Below are positions 1-12,303 of a DNA stretch of 64,000 nucleotides, in pieces; the stretch's first letter is position 1; the number at the start of each line of letters is the position of its first letter. Position numbers and translations under genes: made by a program. Source of the stretch: Verrucomicrobiota bacterium (lineage in GTDB: Bacteria > Verrucomicrobiota > Verrucomicrobiia > Chthoniobacterales > Terrimicrobiaceae); NCBI GenBank assembly GCA_017305195.1, contig JAFKMU010000041.1, positions 98,342 to 162,341 of the forward strand, read 5' to 3'. The notes under the pieces are model-generated. The model was not told the DNA's origin, did no database searches, and saw only the letters and a list, made by a program, of their open reading frames with translations.

Positions 1-57
1 CCCGGAGGGCTGGTCGCCCGCAGACGACAAAAGATCAAGGGAAGGGTGCGCGCTCAT
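1..57 (-). CDS. N-terminus of an unidentified protein (partial)
   Basis: An ATG at 55-57 overlaps the stop of the small heat-shock gene as ATGA, the spacing of translationally coupled genes. The 19 visible codons read MSAHPSLDLLSSAGDQPSG, with no stop before the window edge. This is too short to identify. Lon protease genes are sometimes found next to Hsp20 genes, so Lon is a guess only. Confidence 0.45.
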   Translation of the reverse strand, partial: MSAHPSLDLLSSAGDQPSG

Positions 58-458
58 GACAGGGGAAGGTCGATCCAGAGGAGTCCGTTCTTTTGTTCCG
101 CCGTCACGCGGCTGACGTCGACCCCGGAGGGCAGGAGGACATCGCGTTCGAACGGCCCATAATCGATCTCCATCGCCAGTACCTGCACCGCCCTGCCATG
201 AGGCGCTCCGGGCTCCGGCAGGGAGCGGCGGCCCCGGATGCGCAGCCGGCCGGGCTCGATGGTCAGGTCGATCTCCGACTTGTCCACCCCGGCCAGGTCG
301 ACACAGATGCGGACGCACTTGTCGCACCGGTAGGCGTTGACCGCAGGCTGCCAGGCGGCAAAGTGCGGGATGTGGGAAAAGGTGGCGAGATGACGCGAGG
401 CCGCGTCGAGGAGCTGGCCGTGCAGCCAGCGAAGCTTCAGGCTATTCAGATCGCCCAT
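54..458 (-). CDS. Small heat-shock protein, Hsp20/alpha-crystallin family
   Basis: A 134-aa cytoplasmic holdase-type chaperone. The alpha-crystallin core spans about residues 38-132: VRICVDLAGVDKSEIDL, then RLRIRGRR, then FERDVLLPSGVDVSRVTAEQ and NGLLWIDLPLS, which match the beta-strand order of Hsp20 proteins. The usual C-terminal I-x-I/V tail is absent because the protein stops right after the last strand. The ATG at 456-458 has a GAGTAGGA Shine-Dalgarno-like sequence just upstream. It overlaps the next minus-strand gene by 4 nt, so the two are probably co-transcribed. Confidence 0.85.
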   Translation of the reverse strand: MGDLNSLKLRWLHGQLLDAASRHLATFSHIPHFAAWQPAVNAYRCDKCVRICVDLAGVDKSEIDLTIEPGRLRIRGRRSLPEPGAPHGRAVQVLAMEIDYGPFERDVLLPSGVDVSRVTAEQKNGLLWIDLPLS

Positions 459-573
459 GTCCTACTCATAACCGGATACCGCCGCGTTCTCAAGTCGGCG
501 AGTCCATCTGCCCGGGCATTTGCACGAAAAGCATTGCGACACCGGACTTGAATCGTTACGTTTGCCTATTCCA

Positions 574-1851
574 ATGGCAGGCCAGATACCCCCGGTTCTT
601 CAAAAGTTTATCGACAAGTTCAGCAACTCGCGGGACTTTGCGATTTCGTTCACCTTGCACGTGATTCTGGTCGCGGTTTTTGGCGGCACCGTGCTTTTCA
701 AGGCCGTCCAGGAGCCTCCGGATTTCGAAGGCGAGAGCGGCGGCTTTGTGCAGGCGTCGGATTCCCAGAATCTCCCGCCCCCACAGCAGGTGCAGCAACA
801 GCAGCAGACTTTCAACGTCACGACCGTGGCCACGCCCACCTCGTCCACGCTGAACACCATCACCACCACGGCGGTCAATCCGCTCAATTTCTCGATGGCT
901 CCCACGGTTGTCGCTCCGGTGACCACTCCCACCAACGCTCCGAGCGCCCCGGCTCCGGCCCCGGCCCCGGCGGGTGGCGCGGAGGGAATGCCCACGGCGG
1001 TTGCCTCCCAGATCAAGGCCTTCACGGGCGGCTGGGGCAAGGGTTCCGGCACGGGCACGGGTACCCGCAGCCGGGAATTCGAGTTCACGGCTTACATCGG
1101 CCAGTATAACGGCGGTAACTGGAACTCCACCATTCGCGTCAGCGGCGGCAAGATCGAGACCGGCAGCCTGCCGAATCTCCTCTACTTGATGAGCTTCTGG
1201 TCCAAGGACAAGATCAAGACGAACTACAAGAACGTCAAAGCCATCAAGCTCGACAGCGACGAGATCTTTGCCGTCAAGCCGCCGTTCATCTTCCTCACCG
1301 GCACTCGCGATTTTGTGCTGACCCCGAAGGAAGTGGAAAATCTCCAGAAGTACGTTCGCATGGGCGGCTGTGTCTGGGGCGACAGCTCGGTGCCGGGCCT
1401 CCGCTCGCGCTTTGACATCGCCTTCCGCCGCGAGATGAAGCGCGTGATTCCCGACGTGGACAAGGATTTCGAGCCTCTCCCGTCGACGCACCCGATCTTT
1501 ACCCAGAACCCGTACTTCCCCGAGGTGAAGGACGTGCCGCCCGGCCTGAACTTCTACTCCCTGCCGGTTTACGCGATGAAGATTTATGGCGAGATCGCCA
1601 TCATCTACACTGCCAACGACTACGGCGATATGTGGCAGATCGGTCTGGACGAGAACGGAAAGATCGACTTCCGCAGAAACGCAGGCGGGCTTTACGTCGC
1701 CCTCAACCCGGCGATATGGGATCAGCGCGAGGTGTATATCCGCAACCTGACGGTGGACGCTCTGACCCAAACCTACAAGTTTGGCACGAATCTCGTCATT
1801 CACCTGCTCACCCGCTGGGAAAGCAAGGTGCGCACGGCTCCGACGCTTTAA
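574..1851 (+). CDS. TonB-like N-terminus plus DUF4159 domain protein, copy A
   Basis: A 425-aa protein with three parts: a short cytoplasmic N-terminus and one membrane segment (about residues 21-43, FAISFTLHVILVAVFGG), a Pro/Gln/Thr/Ala-rich linker (about 50-165), and a C-terminal DUF4159 domain (about 170-425). The start at 574 rather than the in-frame 520 is chosen because the paralogue at 10669 begins with an alignable sequence (QIPPVLQKFIDKFSNSRDF versus QQPPLVQRLRDKLSRSRDF). The membrane anchor plus proline-rich spacer resembles TonB-type periplasm-spanning proteins. DUF4159 has no established biochemical function that I know of; the domain includes GGCVWGDSSVPG and TANDYGDMWQIG. It converges on uvrA, 37 nt away. 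Confidence 0.75.
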   Translation: MAGQIPPVLQKFIDKFSNSRDFAISFTLHVILVAVFGGTVLFKAVQEPPDFEGESGGFVQASDSQNLPPPQQVQQQQQTFNVTTVATPTSSTLNTITTTAVNPLNFSMAPTVVAPVTTPTNAPSAPAPAPAPAGGAEGMPTAVASQIKAFTGGWGKGSGTGTGTRSREFEFTAYIGQYNGGNWNSTIRVSGGKIETGSLPNLLYLMSFWSKDKIKTNYKNVKAIKLDSDEIFAVKPPFIFLTGTRDFVLTPKEVENLQKYVRMGGCVWGDSSVPGLRSRFDIAFRREMKRVIPDVDKDFEPLPSTHPIFTQNPYFPEVKDVPPGLNFYSLPVYAMKIYGEIAIIYTANDYGDMWQIGLDENGKIDFRRNAGGLYVALNPAIWDQREVYIRNLTVDALTQTYKFGTNLVIHLLTRWESKVRTAPTL

Positions 1852-1872
1852 GCTGGTTCTGCTCGTTTTTTT

Positions 1873-1910
1873 AAGGCTGTGGTGATCGTCAGACCGCCAC
1901 AGCCTTTTTC
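1873..1910 (+). terminator. Rho-independent terminator for copy A
   Basis: Arms AAGGCTGTGG (1873-1882) and CCACAGCCTT (1897-1906) form a 10-bp stem, followed by a T run on the plus strand. The 3' arm lies inside the last codons of the opposing uvrA gene, so terminator and coding sequence share bases. On the minus strand the stem is followed by A residues, so it should work mainly for the plus-strand gene. Confidence 0.75.
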
Positions 1911-4900
1911 TTTGCCTTCGCCGGGGGTTTTGCCGCCGCGCCCTGGGCCAGGGCTTCCCTGATGAAGGGGGCGGTGCGGCTTTCCTTGCTGTGGGAAACT
2001 TCCTCAGGCGTGCCTGTCGCGATGACCTTGCCGCCCCTTGCACCCGCCTCGGGGCCGACATCGACGACATAATCGGCCTCGGCGATGACATCGAGGTGAT
2101 GCTCGATGACGATGACGGTGCCGCCTTCGTCCACCAGGCGATGGAGCACCTGGATGAGCTGGATGACATCGTGGGCATGGAGGCCGATGGTCGGCTCCTC
2201 CAGGATGTAGAGGGTCGATTTGCCCCGTCGGGCGGTCTTGATCTCTTCGGCGCTGGACGTCGCGCGTCGGGTGAGCTGGGTGACGAGCTTGATGCGCTGA
2301 GCCTCTCCGCCGCTCAGGGTGGGCGAGGGCTGGCCAAGCTTCAGATACCCCAGGCCGGTCTCGTTAAGCAGGTTCAGTGCGCGCCGGATTTTCGGATGCG
2401 TCGCGAAGAACTCCGCCGCCTGCTCGACGGTCATTTCCATGACATCGCCGATGGACTTGCCATTGTACTCGATTTCCAGCGTGGCGGAGTTGTACCTCTT
2501 GCCGAGACACTCCTGGCACGGCATGTAGGCCGCCGGGAGGAAGTTCATCTCGAGCTTGATCACGCCCTGCCCCTGGCAGGCTTCGCAGCGACCGCCCTCG
2601 GTATTGAAGGAAAACCGGCTGGCGGAATATCCGCGCATGCGGGAGGCGGGGAGATTCGCGTACAGGCTGCGGATTTCGTCGAATACCTTGATATAGGTCG
2701 CAGGCGTGGAGCGCGAACTCTTGCCGATGGGCGACTGATCCACCTCGAGAACCGCGCCGAGTTCGTTGCATCCCGTGATGGAGCCCCATGGCTGGTCGAG
2801 CGGGAGCTTGCGTCGCGAGGAACGCGAGAGCGCGTCCTTGACCGCAGGCAATACGATCCCGCGCACCAGCGTGCTTTTTCCCGAGCCGGAAATGCCGGAG
2901 ACGACGGAGAGGCGGTTGAGCGGGAATTTCACGCTCACGTCCTTGAGATTGTGCAGGTTGCCGCCGCGGAGTTCGACCCAGCCGGGAGCGACATCGAGAG
3001 GACGGCGCTCGCCGCGCGAGGGATGCTGCATCGGCTCGCGCAGTGTCTGGCCCGTCAGGGAGTGCTTGTCGGCGAGGATCGTCTTGAGCGGGCCTGCCGC
3101 CACGATTTCTCCGCCGCGACTGCCCGCGCGCGGACCCAGGTCGATAATGTGGTCGGCGCGACGCATGGTTTCCTCGTCGTGTTCGACGATCACGAGGGAG
3201 TTCCCGTTTTCCGCCAGCGCCTCCAGCGCATCGAGCAGGCGCGAGTTGTCCCGGGCATGCAGGCCGATGGTGGGTTCGTCGAGGACGTAGAGTACGCCGC
3301 GCAGGTTGGACCCGAGCTGGGCCGCGAGACGGATGCGTTGCGATTCGCCGCCGCTCAGGGTATTGGCGGCTCGGTCGAGCGTGAGGTAATCCAGGCCGAC
3401 CTGGCTGAGGAATTTCAGGCGCTGGGAAATCTCGGCCAGGATGTCGTGGGAGATTTGCTCGGCGGAGCCTCGGAATTTGAATTTTCCGACCAATCCCAGA
3501 GCGTCCGTTGCCGAGGAGCCGGTGATGCCTTCGATGGTGTGGCCTTGCAGATGAACCGCGCGAGCGACCTCGTTGAGCCTGGTGCCCTGACAGATCGGGC
3601 AGGGGCGCGCCTCGGTTTCCTCGAGATTTTCATGGCTGCGTTCCTCGGCGAGTTCGGCCTCCAGCTCGGAATCAAACTCCTTCTTGGAATACGACTCCCA
3701 GACCACGCCGAATCCCCGGCAGTGCGTACACCAGCCGTGCGGCGAGTTGAAGGAAAACAGCCTCGGGTCGAGCGGCTCAAAGGCGCGCGCGCACGACGGG
3801 CAGTTCATCTCGGAGCTGAGGATGTGGTACTCGCCCTTGGAATCGCGGATGCGCGCCGAACCCTTGCCAAATTCGATGGCGCGCCGGACGACCGCGGGAA
3901 TCTCCGAGGCATTCGAGGAATCCACCTCGCCGACCAATGCGTCGATGGTGTGTTCCTTGAAGCGCTCGAGCTTGTTGAAATTTGCCACCCGCACGAGCTT
4001 CCCGTCGACGAGCAGGGTGTCGATGCCCTGCCGCTCGGCCCAGAGGGCGATCTTGGAGTGAAAGCCTTTGCGCGCCTTGATCAGCGGGGCGAAGACCAGC
4101 GTTTTGCCTTTTTTGGCAAAGCCCTGCACCGTGGTGACGATGGCCGAGAGCGTCTGCTTTTCCACCGGCACATGGCAGTCCGGACAATGCTGGGTGCCGA
4201 GCTTGGCGAAGAGGAGGCGGAGAAAGTGATAGATCTCGGTGACCGTGGCCACGGTCGACTTGCCGCCGCCGCGTGTCACGCGCTGCTCGATGGCCACGCT
4301 CGGGGGGAGCCCCTCGATGGAATCCACGTCGGGTTTCTCCATCTGCTCGACGAACTGCCGGGCATAGGCCGACATGCTGTCGAGGAAGCGTCGCTGGCCC
4401 TCGGCAAAGAGGATGTCAAAGGCGAGGGTGGATTTTCCTGATCCGCTCAGGCCGGTCACGACGACGATCTTCTCGCGTGGAATCTCGATGGTGATGTTCT
4501 TGAGGTTGTGCTCGCGGGCGCCCTGCACGCGGATGACATCGAGCGCCTTCTTCGGTGCGGAGGCTCGCGCGGCGGCACCCTTCGGGTTGCGCTTGCCGCT
4601 GAGCATCGTGGCAAGGAAGCGCCCGGTGTGGGACTCTGCGCATTTCGCCACATCCTCGGGCGTTCCGGCTGCGACGAGCTTGCCGCCCTGGTCGCCTGCC
4701 TCGGGGCCGAGATCGACCACCCAGTCGGCGGATTTGATGACCTCCAGGTTGTGCTCGATCACGATCACGCTGTCGCCCTGGTCGACCAGGCGCTGGAAGA
4801 CGCGGAGCAACTGCGCCACGTCGTCGAAATGCAATCCCGTCGTCGGTTCGTCAAAAATCAGCAAAGCGCCCGTTTCGCGCCTCTCTGCCAGATGGCTGGC

Positions 4901-7378
4901 CAGCTTGAGTCGCTGGGATTCGCCGCCGCTCAGCGCGTTGACCGGCTGGCCGAGGCGGAGATAATCGAGGCCGACATCGGCCAGGAGCTGCAGCGGCTGT
5001 ACGATGCGCGCATGGCCCGCGAAAAACTCGATGGCATCGCGCACGGTCAACTCCAGGACGTCGTGTATCGACTTTCCCTTGTGCTCGATCTTGAGGACGT
5101 GAGGCTGGAAGCGCTTGCCCTCGCACTCCGGGCAGCGGAGGAAAAGGTCGCTCAGGAACTGCATCTCGACCTTCTCAAAGCCGAGACCCGCGCAGCGTTC
5201 GCACCGGCCGTTGCCCGAGTTGAAAGAAAACGAGGAGGGCGAAAGCCCCGCGCCGAGCGACTCCGGCAGCGTGCCGAAAAGTTCCCGGATGCCGTCGTAG
5301 ACGCCGAGATAGACGGCAGGCGTCGACCGCGGGCTGCGCGCCAGGGGCGACTGGTCCACCATGACGATGTCGCCGAGGTCTTCATCGCCCTTGAGCGAGC
5401 GGACGTAGCCCGGACCGTCGGTTTCATCGGGTGTTTCCGCGACGAGGTTGCGGTAGAGCACATCGTGGATGAGCGAGCTTTTGCCCGAGCCCGAGACACC
5501 GGTGACCACGCAGAAAACACCGAGAGGAATGTCGACATCCAACCCCTGGAGGTTGTGATGCCGGATGCCCTTCATGCGGAGCGATTTCACCGGCTTGCGG
5601 CGTTTCGCCGGGATGGGAATGCTCTTCTTGCCCGAGAGGTAATCGCCGGTCAGCGACTCCTGCCCCTGCAGTTTCGCCAGCGGGCCGGAGTACATGAGCT
5701 TGCCGCCCGTGCTGCCGCGACCGGGGCCGATATCCACGAGATGGTCGGCGGCACGAATGATCGCCTCCTCGTGTTCCACGACGACGAGGGTGTTTCCCTT
5801 GTCCCGCAGGGCGTGCATGATCTCGACGAGACGGCTGGTGTCGCGCGGGTGCAGTCCCACGCTGGGCTCGTCCATGACGAAGAGCGTATTGACCAATGAC
5901 GCGCCGAGGCAGGTCGTGAGGTTCACTCGCTCGATCTCTCCGCCGGAAAGTGAGCGGGTGGGGCGGTCCAGCGTGAGATAGCCGAGGCCGACGCTATCGA
6001 GGTAATTCAGTCGCGACGCGATCTGCTCGCGCAGGAGCAGGGAACTCGGATCGCCCGGCGGCAGAGCCACCTCGGCCATGATCTTGCGCAGGTCGCGCAC
6101 GGGCGTCCTGGCGATCTCGGGCAGGGTGAGGTGAACTGGCTCCAGCCGGAAATTCAGCGTCTCGGGCTGGAAGCGGCCGCCTTTGCAGGTCGGGCAGGGC
6201 TGATAGCTGCGATACCGGCTGAGCAGCACCCGGATGTGCATCTTGTAGGTCTTCGACTCCAGCCAGCTGAAGTACCCCTGCACGCCATACCACCCGCCAT
6301 GCTGCCAGGCTTCCTCGGGATTCCCTCCCTCGCCCTCGATGACCCACTTCTGGTCTGCCTCGGGTAGTTCGTCAAAGGCTGCATGCACGTCCACGTCGCG
6401 CTTCGCGGCCGCTCGCATGAGGTCGCGCTGGCATTCCTTCGACTGGCCGCTCTGGAAGGGCCGCACCACGCCCGCCGCGAGGGAGAGCGATTTGTCCGGC
6501 ATCACGCGGGTCCAATCGATGCCGATCACCCGGCCAAATCCCCGGCAATCCGGGCACGCGCCGAGCGGGTTGTTGAAGGTGAAAAGCCCCGGGCTCGGCG
6601 GACGGATCGTGATGTCGCAATGGGCGCAATGCCACCCGGAGGAGTAGGGGAGCGTATTGCCGCCATCCACAGGGTGGACGTCGATCTTGCCTGCTCCCAG
6701 CCGCAGGGAGGCTTCGATCGCCTCGGAGAGACGGCTCCGGTTTTCCTCCGTGATCGCGATGCGATCCTGGATCACCGGGACGATCGCGGGCAGGCGTGGC
6801 ATGGTCGGCGCTTCGTCGGTGCGCACCGCCTTTCCGTAAAGCCAGACACGCAGATAGCCCTGCTGGCGCAGGAAATCGAAGAAATCGACCGGTTTTGTTC
6901 CCGGAGGTACGGGAATTCCGAAAGTGACGAGCACCTGCGGCCCCGCCATCGTCGAGAAAATCTGCTCAAGGATCGAGGTGGGCGTCTCGGTGCGGATTTC
7001 CCGCTGGCACTCGGGACAGAAGGCATGCGCGGCCCGGGGGAAGAACAGCTTCAGGTAGTCGTTGATCTCCGTGATCGTGCCGACGGTCGAGCGGGTGGTT
7101 TTGACGGAATTTGCCTGCTCGATCGCGATGGCGGGCGGGATACCCTCGATGAGGTCCGCCTGCGGCTTGTCCATGCGGTCGAGGAACTGCCGCGTATAGG
7201 GGCTGAAGGTTTCCACATATCGCCGCTGACCCTCGGCATACAGGGTATCAAAGGCGAAGCTCGACTTGCCGCTGCCGCTGGGGCCGGTCACCACGATCAA
7301 CTGGCCGAGTGGCAGATCCACATCGAGGCCTTGGAGGTTATTTTGGCGGGCGCCGCGTACTCGAATCACAGAAGACAC
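1889..7378 (-). CDS. uvrA: Double-length (tandem-fused) excinuclease ABC subunit A
   Basis: About 1,829 aa, twice the usual UvrA length. It is the damage-recognition ATPase of nucleotide excision repair. The sequence holds two complete UvrA units in one chain: four P-loops (about residues 32-39, 627-634, 976-983 and 1495-1503), four ABC signatures ([44 protein letters not shown]), four Walker B motifs ([44 protein letters not shown]) and repeated Cys4 zinc modules (CERC...CPEC and CEAC...CQEC). In the fourth Walker B the usual DEP reads EEP. The junction is near residue 940 in an Ala/Lys-rich linker. An in-frame TTG at 7402 would add 8 residues; the GTG at 7378 gives the expected [10 protein letters not shown] start. 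Fused UvrA is known in Chlamydiae. Confidence 0.95.
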   Translation of the reverse strand: MSSVIRVRGARQNNLQGLDVDLPLGQLIVVTGPSGSGKSSFAFDTLYAEGQRRYVETFSPYTRQFLDRMDKPQADLIEGIPPAIAIEQANSVKTTRSTVGTITEINDYLKLFFPRAAHAFCPECQREIRTETPTSILEQIFSTMAGPQVLVTFGIPVPPGTKPVDFFDFLRQQGYLRVWLYGKAVRTDEAPTMPRLPAIVPVIQDRIAITEENRSRLSEAIEASLRLGAGKIDVHPVDGGNTLPYSSGWHCAHCDITIRPPSPGLFTFNNPLGACPDCRGFGRVIGIDWTRVMPDKSLSLAAGVVRPFQSGQSKECQRDLMRAAAKRDVDVHAAFDELPEADQKWVIEGEGGNPEEAWQHGGWYGVQGYFSWLESKTYKMHIRVLLSRYRSYQPCPTCKGGRFQPETLNFRLEPVHLTLPEIARTPVRDLRKIMAEVALPPGDPSSLLLREQIASRLNYLDSVGLGYLTLDRPTRSLSGGEIERVNLTTCLGASLVNTLFVMDEPSVGLHPRDTSRLVEIMHALRDKGNTLVVVEHEEAIIRAADHLVDIGPGRGSTGGKLMYSGPLAKLQGQESLTGDYLSGKKSIPIPAKRRKPVKSLRMKGIRHHNLQGLDVDIPLGVFCVVTGVSGSGKSSLIHDVLYRNLVAETPDETDGPGYVRSLKGDEDLGDIVMVDQSPLARSPRSTPAVYLGVYDGIRELFGTLPESLGAGLSPSSFSFNSGNGRCERCAGLGFEKVEMQFLSDLFLRCPECEGKRFQPHVLKIEHKGKSIHDVLELTVRDAIEFFAGHARIVQPLQLLADVGLDYLRLGQPVNALSGGESQRLKLASHLAERRETGALLIFDEPTTGLHFDDVAQLLRVFQRLVDQGDSVIVIEHNLEVIKSADWVVDLGPEAGDQGGKLVAAGTPEDVAKCAESHTGRFLATMLSGKRNPKGAAARASAPKKALDVIRVQGAREHNLKNITIEIPREKIVVVTGLSGSGKSTLAFDILFAEGQRRFLDSMSAYARQFVEQMEKPDVDSIEGLPPSVAIEQRVTRGGGKSTVATVTEIYHFLRLLFAKLGTQHCPDCHVPVEKQTLSAIVTTVQGFAKKGKTLVFAPLIKARKGFHSKIALWAERQGIDTLLVDGKLVRVANFNKLERFKEHTIDALVGEVDSSNASEIPAVVRRAIEFGKGSARIRDSKGEYHILSSEMNCPSCARAFEPLDPRLFSFNSPHGWCTHCRGFGVVWESYSKKEFDSELEAELAEERSHENLEETEARPCPICQGTRLNEVARAVHLQGHTIEGITGSSATDALGLVGKFKFRGSAEQISHDILAEISQRLKFLSQVGLDYLTLDRAANTLSGGESQRIRLAAQLGSNLRGVLYVLDEPTIGLHARDNSRLLDALEALAENGNSLVIVEHDEETMRRADHIIDLGPRAGSRGGEIVAAGPLKTILADKHSLTGQTLREPMQHPSRGERRPLDVAPGWVELRGGNLHNLKDVSVKFPLNRLSVVSGISGSGKSTLVRGIVLPAVKDALSRSSRRKLPLDQPWGSITGCNELGAVLEVDQSPIGKSSRSTPATYIKVFDEIRSLYANLPASRMRGYSASRFSFNTEGGRCEACQGQGVIKLEMNFLPAAYMPCQECLGKRYNSATLEIEYNGKSIGDVMEMTVEQAAEFFATHPKIRRALNLLNETGLGYLKLGQPSPTLSGGEAQRIKLVTQLTRRATSSAEEIKTARRGKSTLYILEEPTIGLHAHDVIQLIQVLHRLVDEGGTVIVIEHHLDVIAEADYVVDVGPEAGARGGKVIATGTPEEVSHSKESRTAPFIREALAQGAAAKPPAKAKKKAVAV

Positions 7379-7507
7379 ACCGTAGCATACGAATGGAGGC
7401 AAGACGTTGGAGGGATAAAATCATCCAAATGAAAAATTTCCTTCTTGCACAGGCCGTGCCGCCTGTCTTGCCTCCCGCGGGATCAGCCTCTATCCTCCTG
7501 CGCTTTC

Positions 7508-8214
7508 ATGAGACGCGTCACCGGATTTTTTCTCTGTTTGCTCCTGGCTGGATGTGGTGGCGGCAGCCGGGATTACTCCCAGCCCGCGACCGCCCGGCAG
7601 GTGCGCATCGACTGGCTTGGCAACCAGACGTTTCTCTTTACCTCCAGCATCGGGCTGAAAGTCCTCGTCAATCCCCATGCTGACGGTACAGGCGGCCCCA
7701 ACCTCCCCCGGAAGCTCGATCCGGACGTTCTCCTCGTCACCATGGAGAAACCGGCTTTCAACGCCGAGGATTCCATCACGAACACTCCGACCGCATTTCG
7801 CGGAGCCATCGGAGCGGGGCTGAATAACGCCTCGGGCATTCGTTTCCGGGGCGTGCCGACATACACGGATGCCGCCAAAGGCGAGAACATGAATCTCGTC
7901 TTTTCCTGGGCGATGGAGGGCATCCGATTCTGCTTTACGGGAAACATCCCCGGGCCGCTCACCAGCGAGGAAGTCGCCCAGCTGGGGCAGATCGACGTCC
8001 TTTTCCTTCCGGTCGGGCAGCCCTCATATCTCGCTGATGAGGAGCGCAATCTCATCGTTACGCAACTCCATCCCAAGGTGGTCGTACCCATGGGTTCCCC
8101 TGGCGCCATCGAGTCCTGGATCGCCGGGCGAGCCGGGGTGCACCGACTCACCGGCCCGTCCGTCCTTCTCAACGCAGCAAACCTCCCCGGACCCACCATT
8201 CTCGTTTTCGCACC

Positions 8215-8218
<4 letters not shown>
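7508..8218 (+). CDS. Degenerate metallo-beta-lactamase-fold (UlaG-like) lipoprotein
   Basis: A 236-aa protein with a lipoprotein signal (FFLCLLLAGC, Cys at about residue 15), so it should be an envelope lipoprotein. The body follows UlaG-type MBL-fold hydrolases: IDWLGNQTFLF, DPDVLLVTMEKPAFNAED, GIRFCFTGNIPGPLT, IDVLFLPVG and PKVVVPMGS. Every expected metal-ligand position is changed: the H-x-H-x-D-H stretch reads TMEKPAFN, the G-D-x-G-H region reads GNIPG, and the final PMH reads PMG. It is therefore likely a non-catalytic, binding-type member. The start ATG at 7508 gives a clean signal peptide. Its stop overlaps the purD GTG start (GTGA), indicating coupling. Confidence 0.7.
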
Positions 8219-9470
<1,252 letters not shown>

Positions 9471-9474
<4 letters not shown>

Positions 9475-10601
9475 TTCTCCGTGCTCTTCCGCTGGTGTTG
9501 GTGGCCACGGCGCCACTGCTCGCTCAGTCTCCCACCCCCACTCCGAGCGCCACGGTGGCTCCCGCGCCATCCGCGACGCCGACGGAAAGCCCAACGCCCA
9601 CTCCCCCTCCCACGCCCGTCCCGGATCAGACCCTTCGGCAGAAGGTTGACACCCTCAAGGACGACGATGTTTCGAAGGCTGTCGATGCCATCAAACGCCA
9701 GTTCCTCAACGGAGAGAAAACCACCGACGCCGCGATGCAGCGGGCATTGCTCGAGGGGCTGCTCCGCCGCCTTGATCCCGGCGCGGAGCTGATCGACTCC
9801 CGCCAGCAGCAACAGGACCTGGGAACCCCGTTCCTTGCCGAGATCCTCGACGATCATATCGGCTATATCCGGCTGGGCTCCATGGAAGCCGGGGTGCTCC
9901 CGCAAATGGATGCCGTCCTGACGGGCTTCGATCCGAAGAAGGTCGACGCCGTCATCCTCGACCTGCGCGAGGCCGCCCATGGCGGCAGCTACGAGGTGGC
10001 CGCCGACGTCGCCCGCCGCTTCTGCGCCAAGGGCAAGCTGCTCTTCACCGTGCAGAAGCCCAGCGCGAAGCAGGAGCGTATTTTCACATCGAACCAGGAC
10101 CCGGCTTTCCAGGGCGTGATCGTCGTGCTGACCGATGCCGACACCTCCGGCCCCGCCGAGGCTCTCGCCGCCACGCTCCGACAGAATGCCGGAGCGATGA
10201 TCATCGGCGCTCCCACCAAGGGCGGCGCGGCGGAATTTTACGACAACGAACTTTCCGGCAATCTCGTCCTGCGCGTGGCCATCGCCCAGGTCATCGTGCC
10301 AGAGGCGGGACCGATCTTTCCGGGCGGTGTGAAACCCGATGTCGCCATTGCATTGCCAGCCGATGTACAGGCGCAAATTTTCCGAGAATCGAAGGAAAAG
10401 GGTGTCAGCATGTTTGTCTATGACGTCGAGCGCAAGCGCCTCAACGAAGCCGCCCTCGTCGCCAATACCAATCCCGAGATCGACTCCGTGCAGAGCATTC
10501 AGCGTGAGCGCGGGAAGGGCAACCCATTGCGGGACGGCGTCCTTCAGCGCGCCGTGGATCTTGTCACGGCGATCAACTTCTATAAGTCCAAGCAGAAGTA
10601 G
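9471..10601 (+). CDS. Secreted S41 peptidase-like protein, probably inactive
   Basis: A 376-aa protein with a signal peptide (to about residue 19, LLAQ) and a Pro/Thr/Ser-rich linker (about 20-55). It then has a C-terminal-processing-protease-like (ClpP/crotonase fold) domain: IGYIRLGSM, DAVILDLREA, GVIVVLTDADTSGPAEALAATL, GAMIIGAPTKGG. In Tsp/CtpA the catalytic Ser sits three residues before the Glu of SASE and the Lys 22 after it. Here those positions read Gly and Gly; a Ser at -4 and a Lys at +20 are the nearest candidates. No PDZ domain is visible. Probably a pseudo-protease or a strongly divergent enzyme. Coupled to purD by an ATGA overlap. Confidence 0.7.
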
Positions 10602-10668
10602 CCCGAAGCTCCTTCCTGCCTAAGAATCGGCGCTTGCCTTAGCCTTTCCGCAGTGCTAAGGCTCGCCC

Positions 10669-11934
10669 ATGACTGATCAGCAGCCCCCGCTGGTTCAGAG
10701 ACTTCGCGACAAGCTCAGCCGCTCGCGCGACTTCTCCATTTCCCTCGTCATCCACTTCATCATCGTCGTCCTTCTTGGCGGGGTGATTATTACCAAGGTC
10801 GTTCCAGAGCCTGCGGAGATCACGGGTGAGATCGGGCCTGTTGCCGAGGCGCCGCGCCCTCCCGTGGATAACTTCTTGCCCAAGCCGGAGATTCCCCTAA
10901 ATCAATTCCTCAATCCCGATCCATCGAAACAGATCGCACCGATCAATGTGATCGAGTCGCAGAGGCCGCAGATTTCGACGACCTTTCCGATTGGTGATGT
11001 GATTCCGGCTCCCGACGTGGATCACATGGCGCCTCCGCCAAAGATGGAGAGAATCGCCGGTCCGGCTGTCGATGACATTACTCCGGATATCCGCAGGCAG
11101 CTCCAGGAAACTCAACGCATCTGGAAAACGATTTCGGGCAACGGCAAGAAAGCCGAGTACGAGTTCACCGCCTTCATCGGTCAATACTCCGGCGGCAACT
11201 GGAACTCCACTGTGCGGGTGAGCAATGGCAAGATCGACGCGGGCAGCCTGCCCAACCTGCTCTATCTCATGAGTGCGTGGACGAAGGATCGCGTGCGGAC
11301 CAACTACACCAACGTCCGCGCCATCCGCCTCGATAGCGACGAACTCCTCAACGTTCGGCCGCCGTTTATCTTCCTCACCGGGACGCGTGATTTCCAACTC
11401 ACCGAGAAGGAGGTCGAGAACCTCCGAGCCTATATCAAAGTCGGAGGTTGCATCTGGGGCGACAGCTCGGTGCCAGGCCAGCGTTCGCGCTTCGATCTCG
11501 CCTTCAAGCGCGAGATGCGCCGCGTCGTGGCCGATGTGGACAAGAATTTCGAACCGCTCCCTGCCGACCATCCGCTCTACGCGCAAGCCTACTTCAAGGA
11601 CGTGAAGCAGATGCCGGCCGGACTGAATAACTATCGCCTCCCGATCTACGCCATGAAGATGTATGGCGAGGTCGCGATCCTCTACACCGCCAACGACTAC
11701 GGCGATATGTGGCAGGTCGGCCTCGATCATGATGGACAGATCGATCTCGGGCGCAATGCCATCGGCCAGTACACCGCCACAAATCCCGCCATCTACGACC
11801 AGCGCGAAGTCTATATCCGTAACATCGACCGGGACTCGCTTGAGGCGTCCTATCGTTTCGGAGCCAACGTCGTCATGCATCTCCTCACTCGCTGGCAGAG
11901 CAAGGTCGGCGAGGCGGCCTCCTCGACTTTGTAG
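10669..11934 (+). CDS. TonB-like N-terminus plus DUF4159 domain protein, copy B
   Basis: A 421-aa paralogue of the protein at 574-1851. It has the same order: short N-terminus, one membrane segment (about residues 25-45, FSISLVIHFIIVVLLGG), proline-rich linker (about 50-140), then DUF4159 with long matching stretches (GSLPNLLYLMSAW, PPFIFLTGTRDF, GGCIWGDSSVPGQRSRFD, LYTANDYGDMWQVG, DQREVYIRN). The linkers are unrelated in sequence and differ in length. Role unknown; the two copies may be alternative partners of one envelope complex. It lies 67 nt after the S41-like gene. Confidence 0.75.
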   Translation: MTDQQPPLVQRLRDKLSRSRDFSISLVIHFIIVVLLGGVIITKVVPEPAEITGEIGPVAEAPRPPVDNFLPKPEIPLNQFLNPDPSKQIAPINVIESQRPQISTTFPIGDVIPAPDVDHMAPPPKMERIAGPAVDDITPDIRRQLQETQRIWKTISGNGKKAEYEFTAFIGQYSGGNWNSTVRVSNGKIDAGSLPNLLYLMSAWTKDRVRTNYTNVRAIRLDSDELLNVRPPFIFLTGTRDFQLTEKEVENLRAYIKVGGCIWGDSSVPGQRSRFDLAFKREMRRVVADVDKNFEPLPADHPLYAQAYFKDVKQMPAGLNNYRLPIYAMKMYGEVAILYTANDYGDMWQVGLDHDGQIDLGRNAIGQYTATNPAIYDQREVYIRNIDRDSLEASYRFGANVVMHLLTRWQSKVGEAASSTL

Positions 11935-11957
11935 CCGGAGGTATTACTCCGGCTTTT
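11933..11957 (+). terminator. Rho-independent terminator for copy B
   Basis: AGCCGGAG (11933-11940), loop GTATTA, CTCCGGCT (11947-11954), then TTTT. The stem begins inside the TAG stop of the plus-strand gene, and its 3' arm covers the last codons of the convergent small minus-strand gene. Confidence 0.8.
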
Positions 11958-12216
11958 CGCTGATGGTGCGGTATCCCGGACCAGGATAGTCGAGGTAGGG
12001 GAAGGTTTTGCGGAAGGAATCCGCCTGCAGCGGAGAGATGCTGGATCGGTTGATCACCCCGCTCCACGCGGATAATGGGTTGCCTGATCCGCTGCTGTCC
12101 AATCGCAGGTCGGGATGAGACTGGAGTGTGATGACAATAGGGGAGCCGGATGACGGCGCTTGTTGAGCGACTGCGGTCAGCGTGATGCTGGCCAGGAGGA
12201 AGGCCGCAGTTTTCAT
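11944..12216 (-). CDS. Small secreted protein of unknown function
   Basis: A 90-aa protein with a signal peptide (MKTAAFLLASITLTAVAQQ, cleavage near residue 18). The mature part is short and contains PIVITLQSHPDLRLD and FPYLDYPGPGYRTISEKPE. The longer in-frame reading back to 12471 is rejected because the signal peptide begins at the ATG at 12214-12216 and the upstream codons look non-coding. I do not recognise a family. Its stop lies within the terminator of the opposing gene. Confidence 0.6.
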   Translation of the reverse strand: MKTAAFLLASITLTAVAQQAPSSGSPIVITLQSHPDLRLDSSGSGNPLSAWSGVINRSSISPLQADSFRKTFPYLDYPGPGYRTISEKPE

Positions 12217-12303
12217 AAGACTTAGCGTAAACTCTGGCATGAGACGATCAAGGCAATTGGCAAAGGCCTTCGTGTCCTTGACGGTGGCGAGCGGCCCGTG
12301 TAG

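Noticed and set aside
556..2178. 540-codon open frame opposite the first DUF4159 gene
   Set aside because: Starts inside uvrA sequence and mirrors the DUF4159 coding pattern; no domain recognised.
1991..4441. Long open frame (816 codons) on the plus strand opposite uvrA, and a similar one at 4508-5899
   Set aside because: The uvrA reading frame explains every motif here. The opposing frames are low in recognisable sequence and stem from the GC-rich codon pattern.
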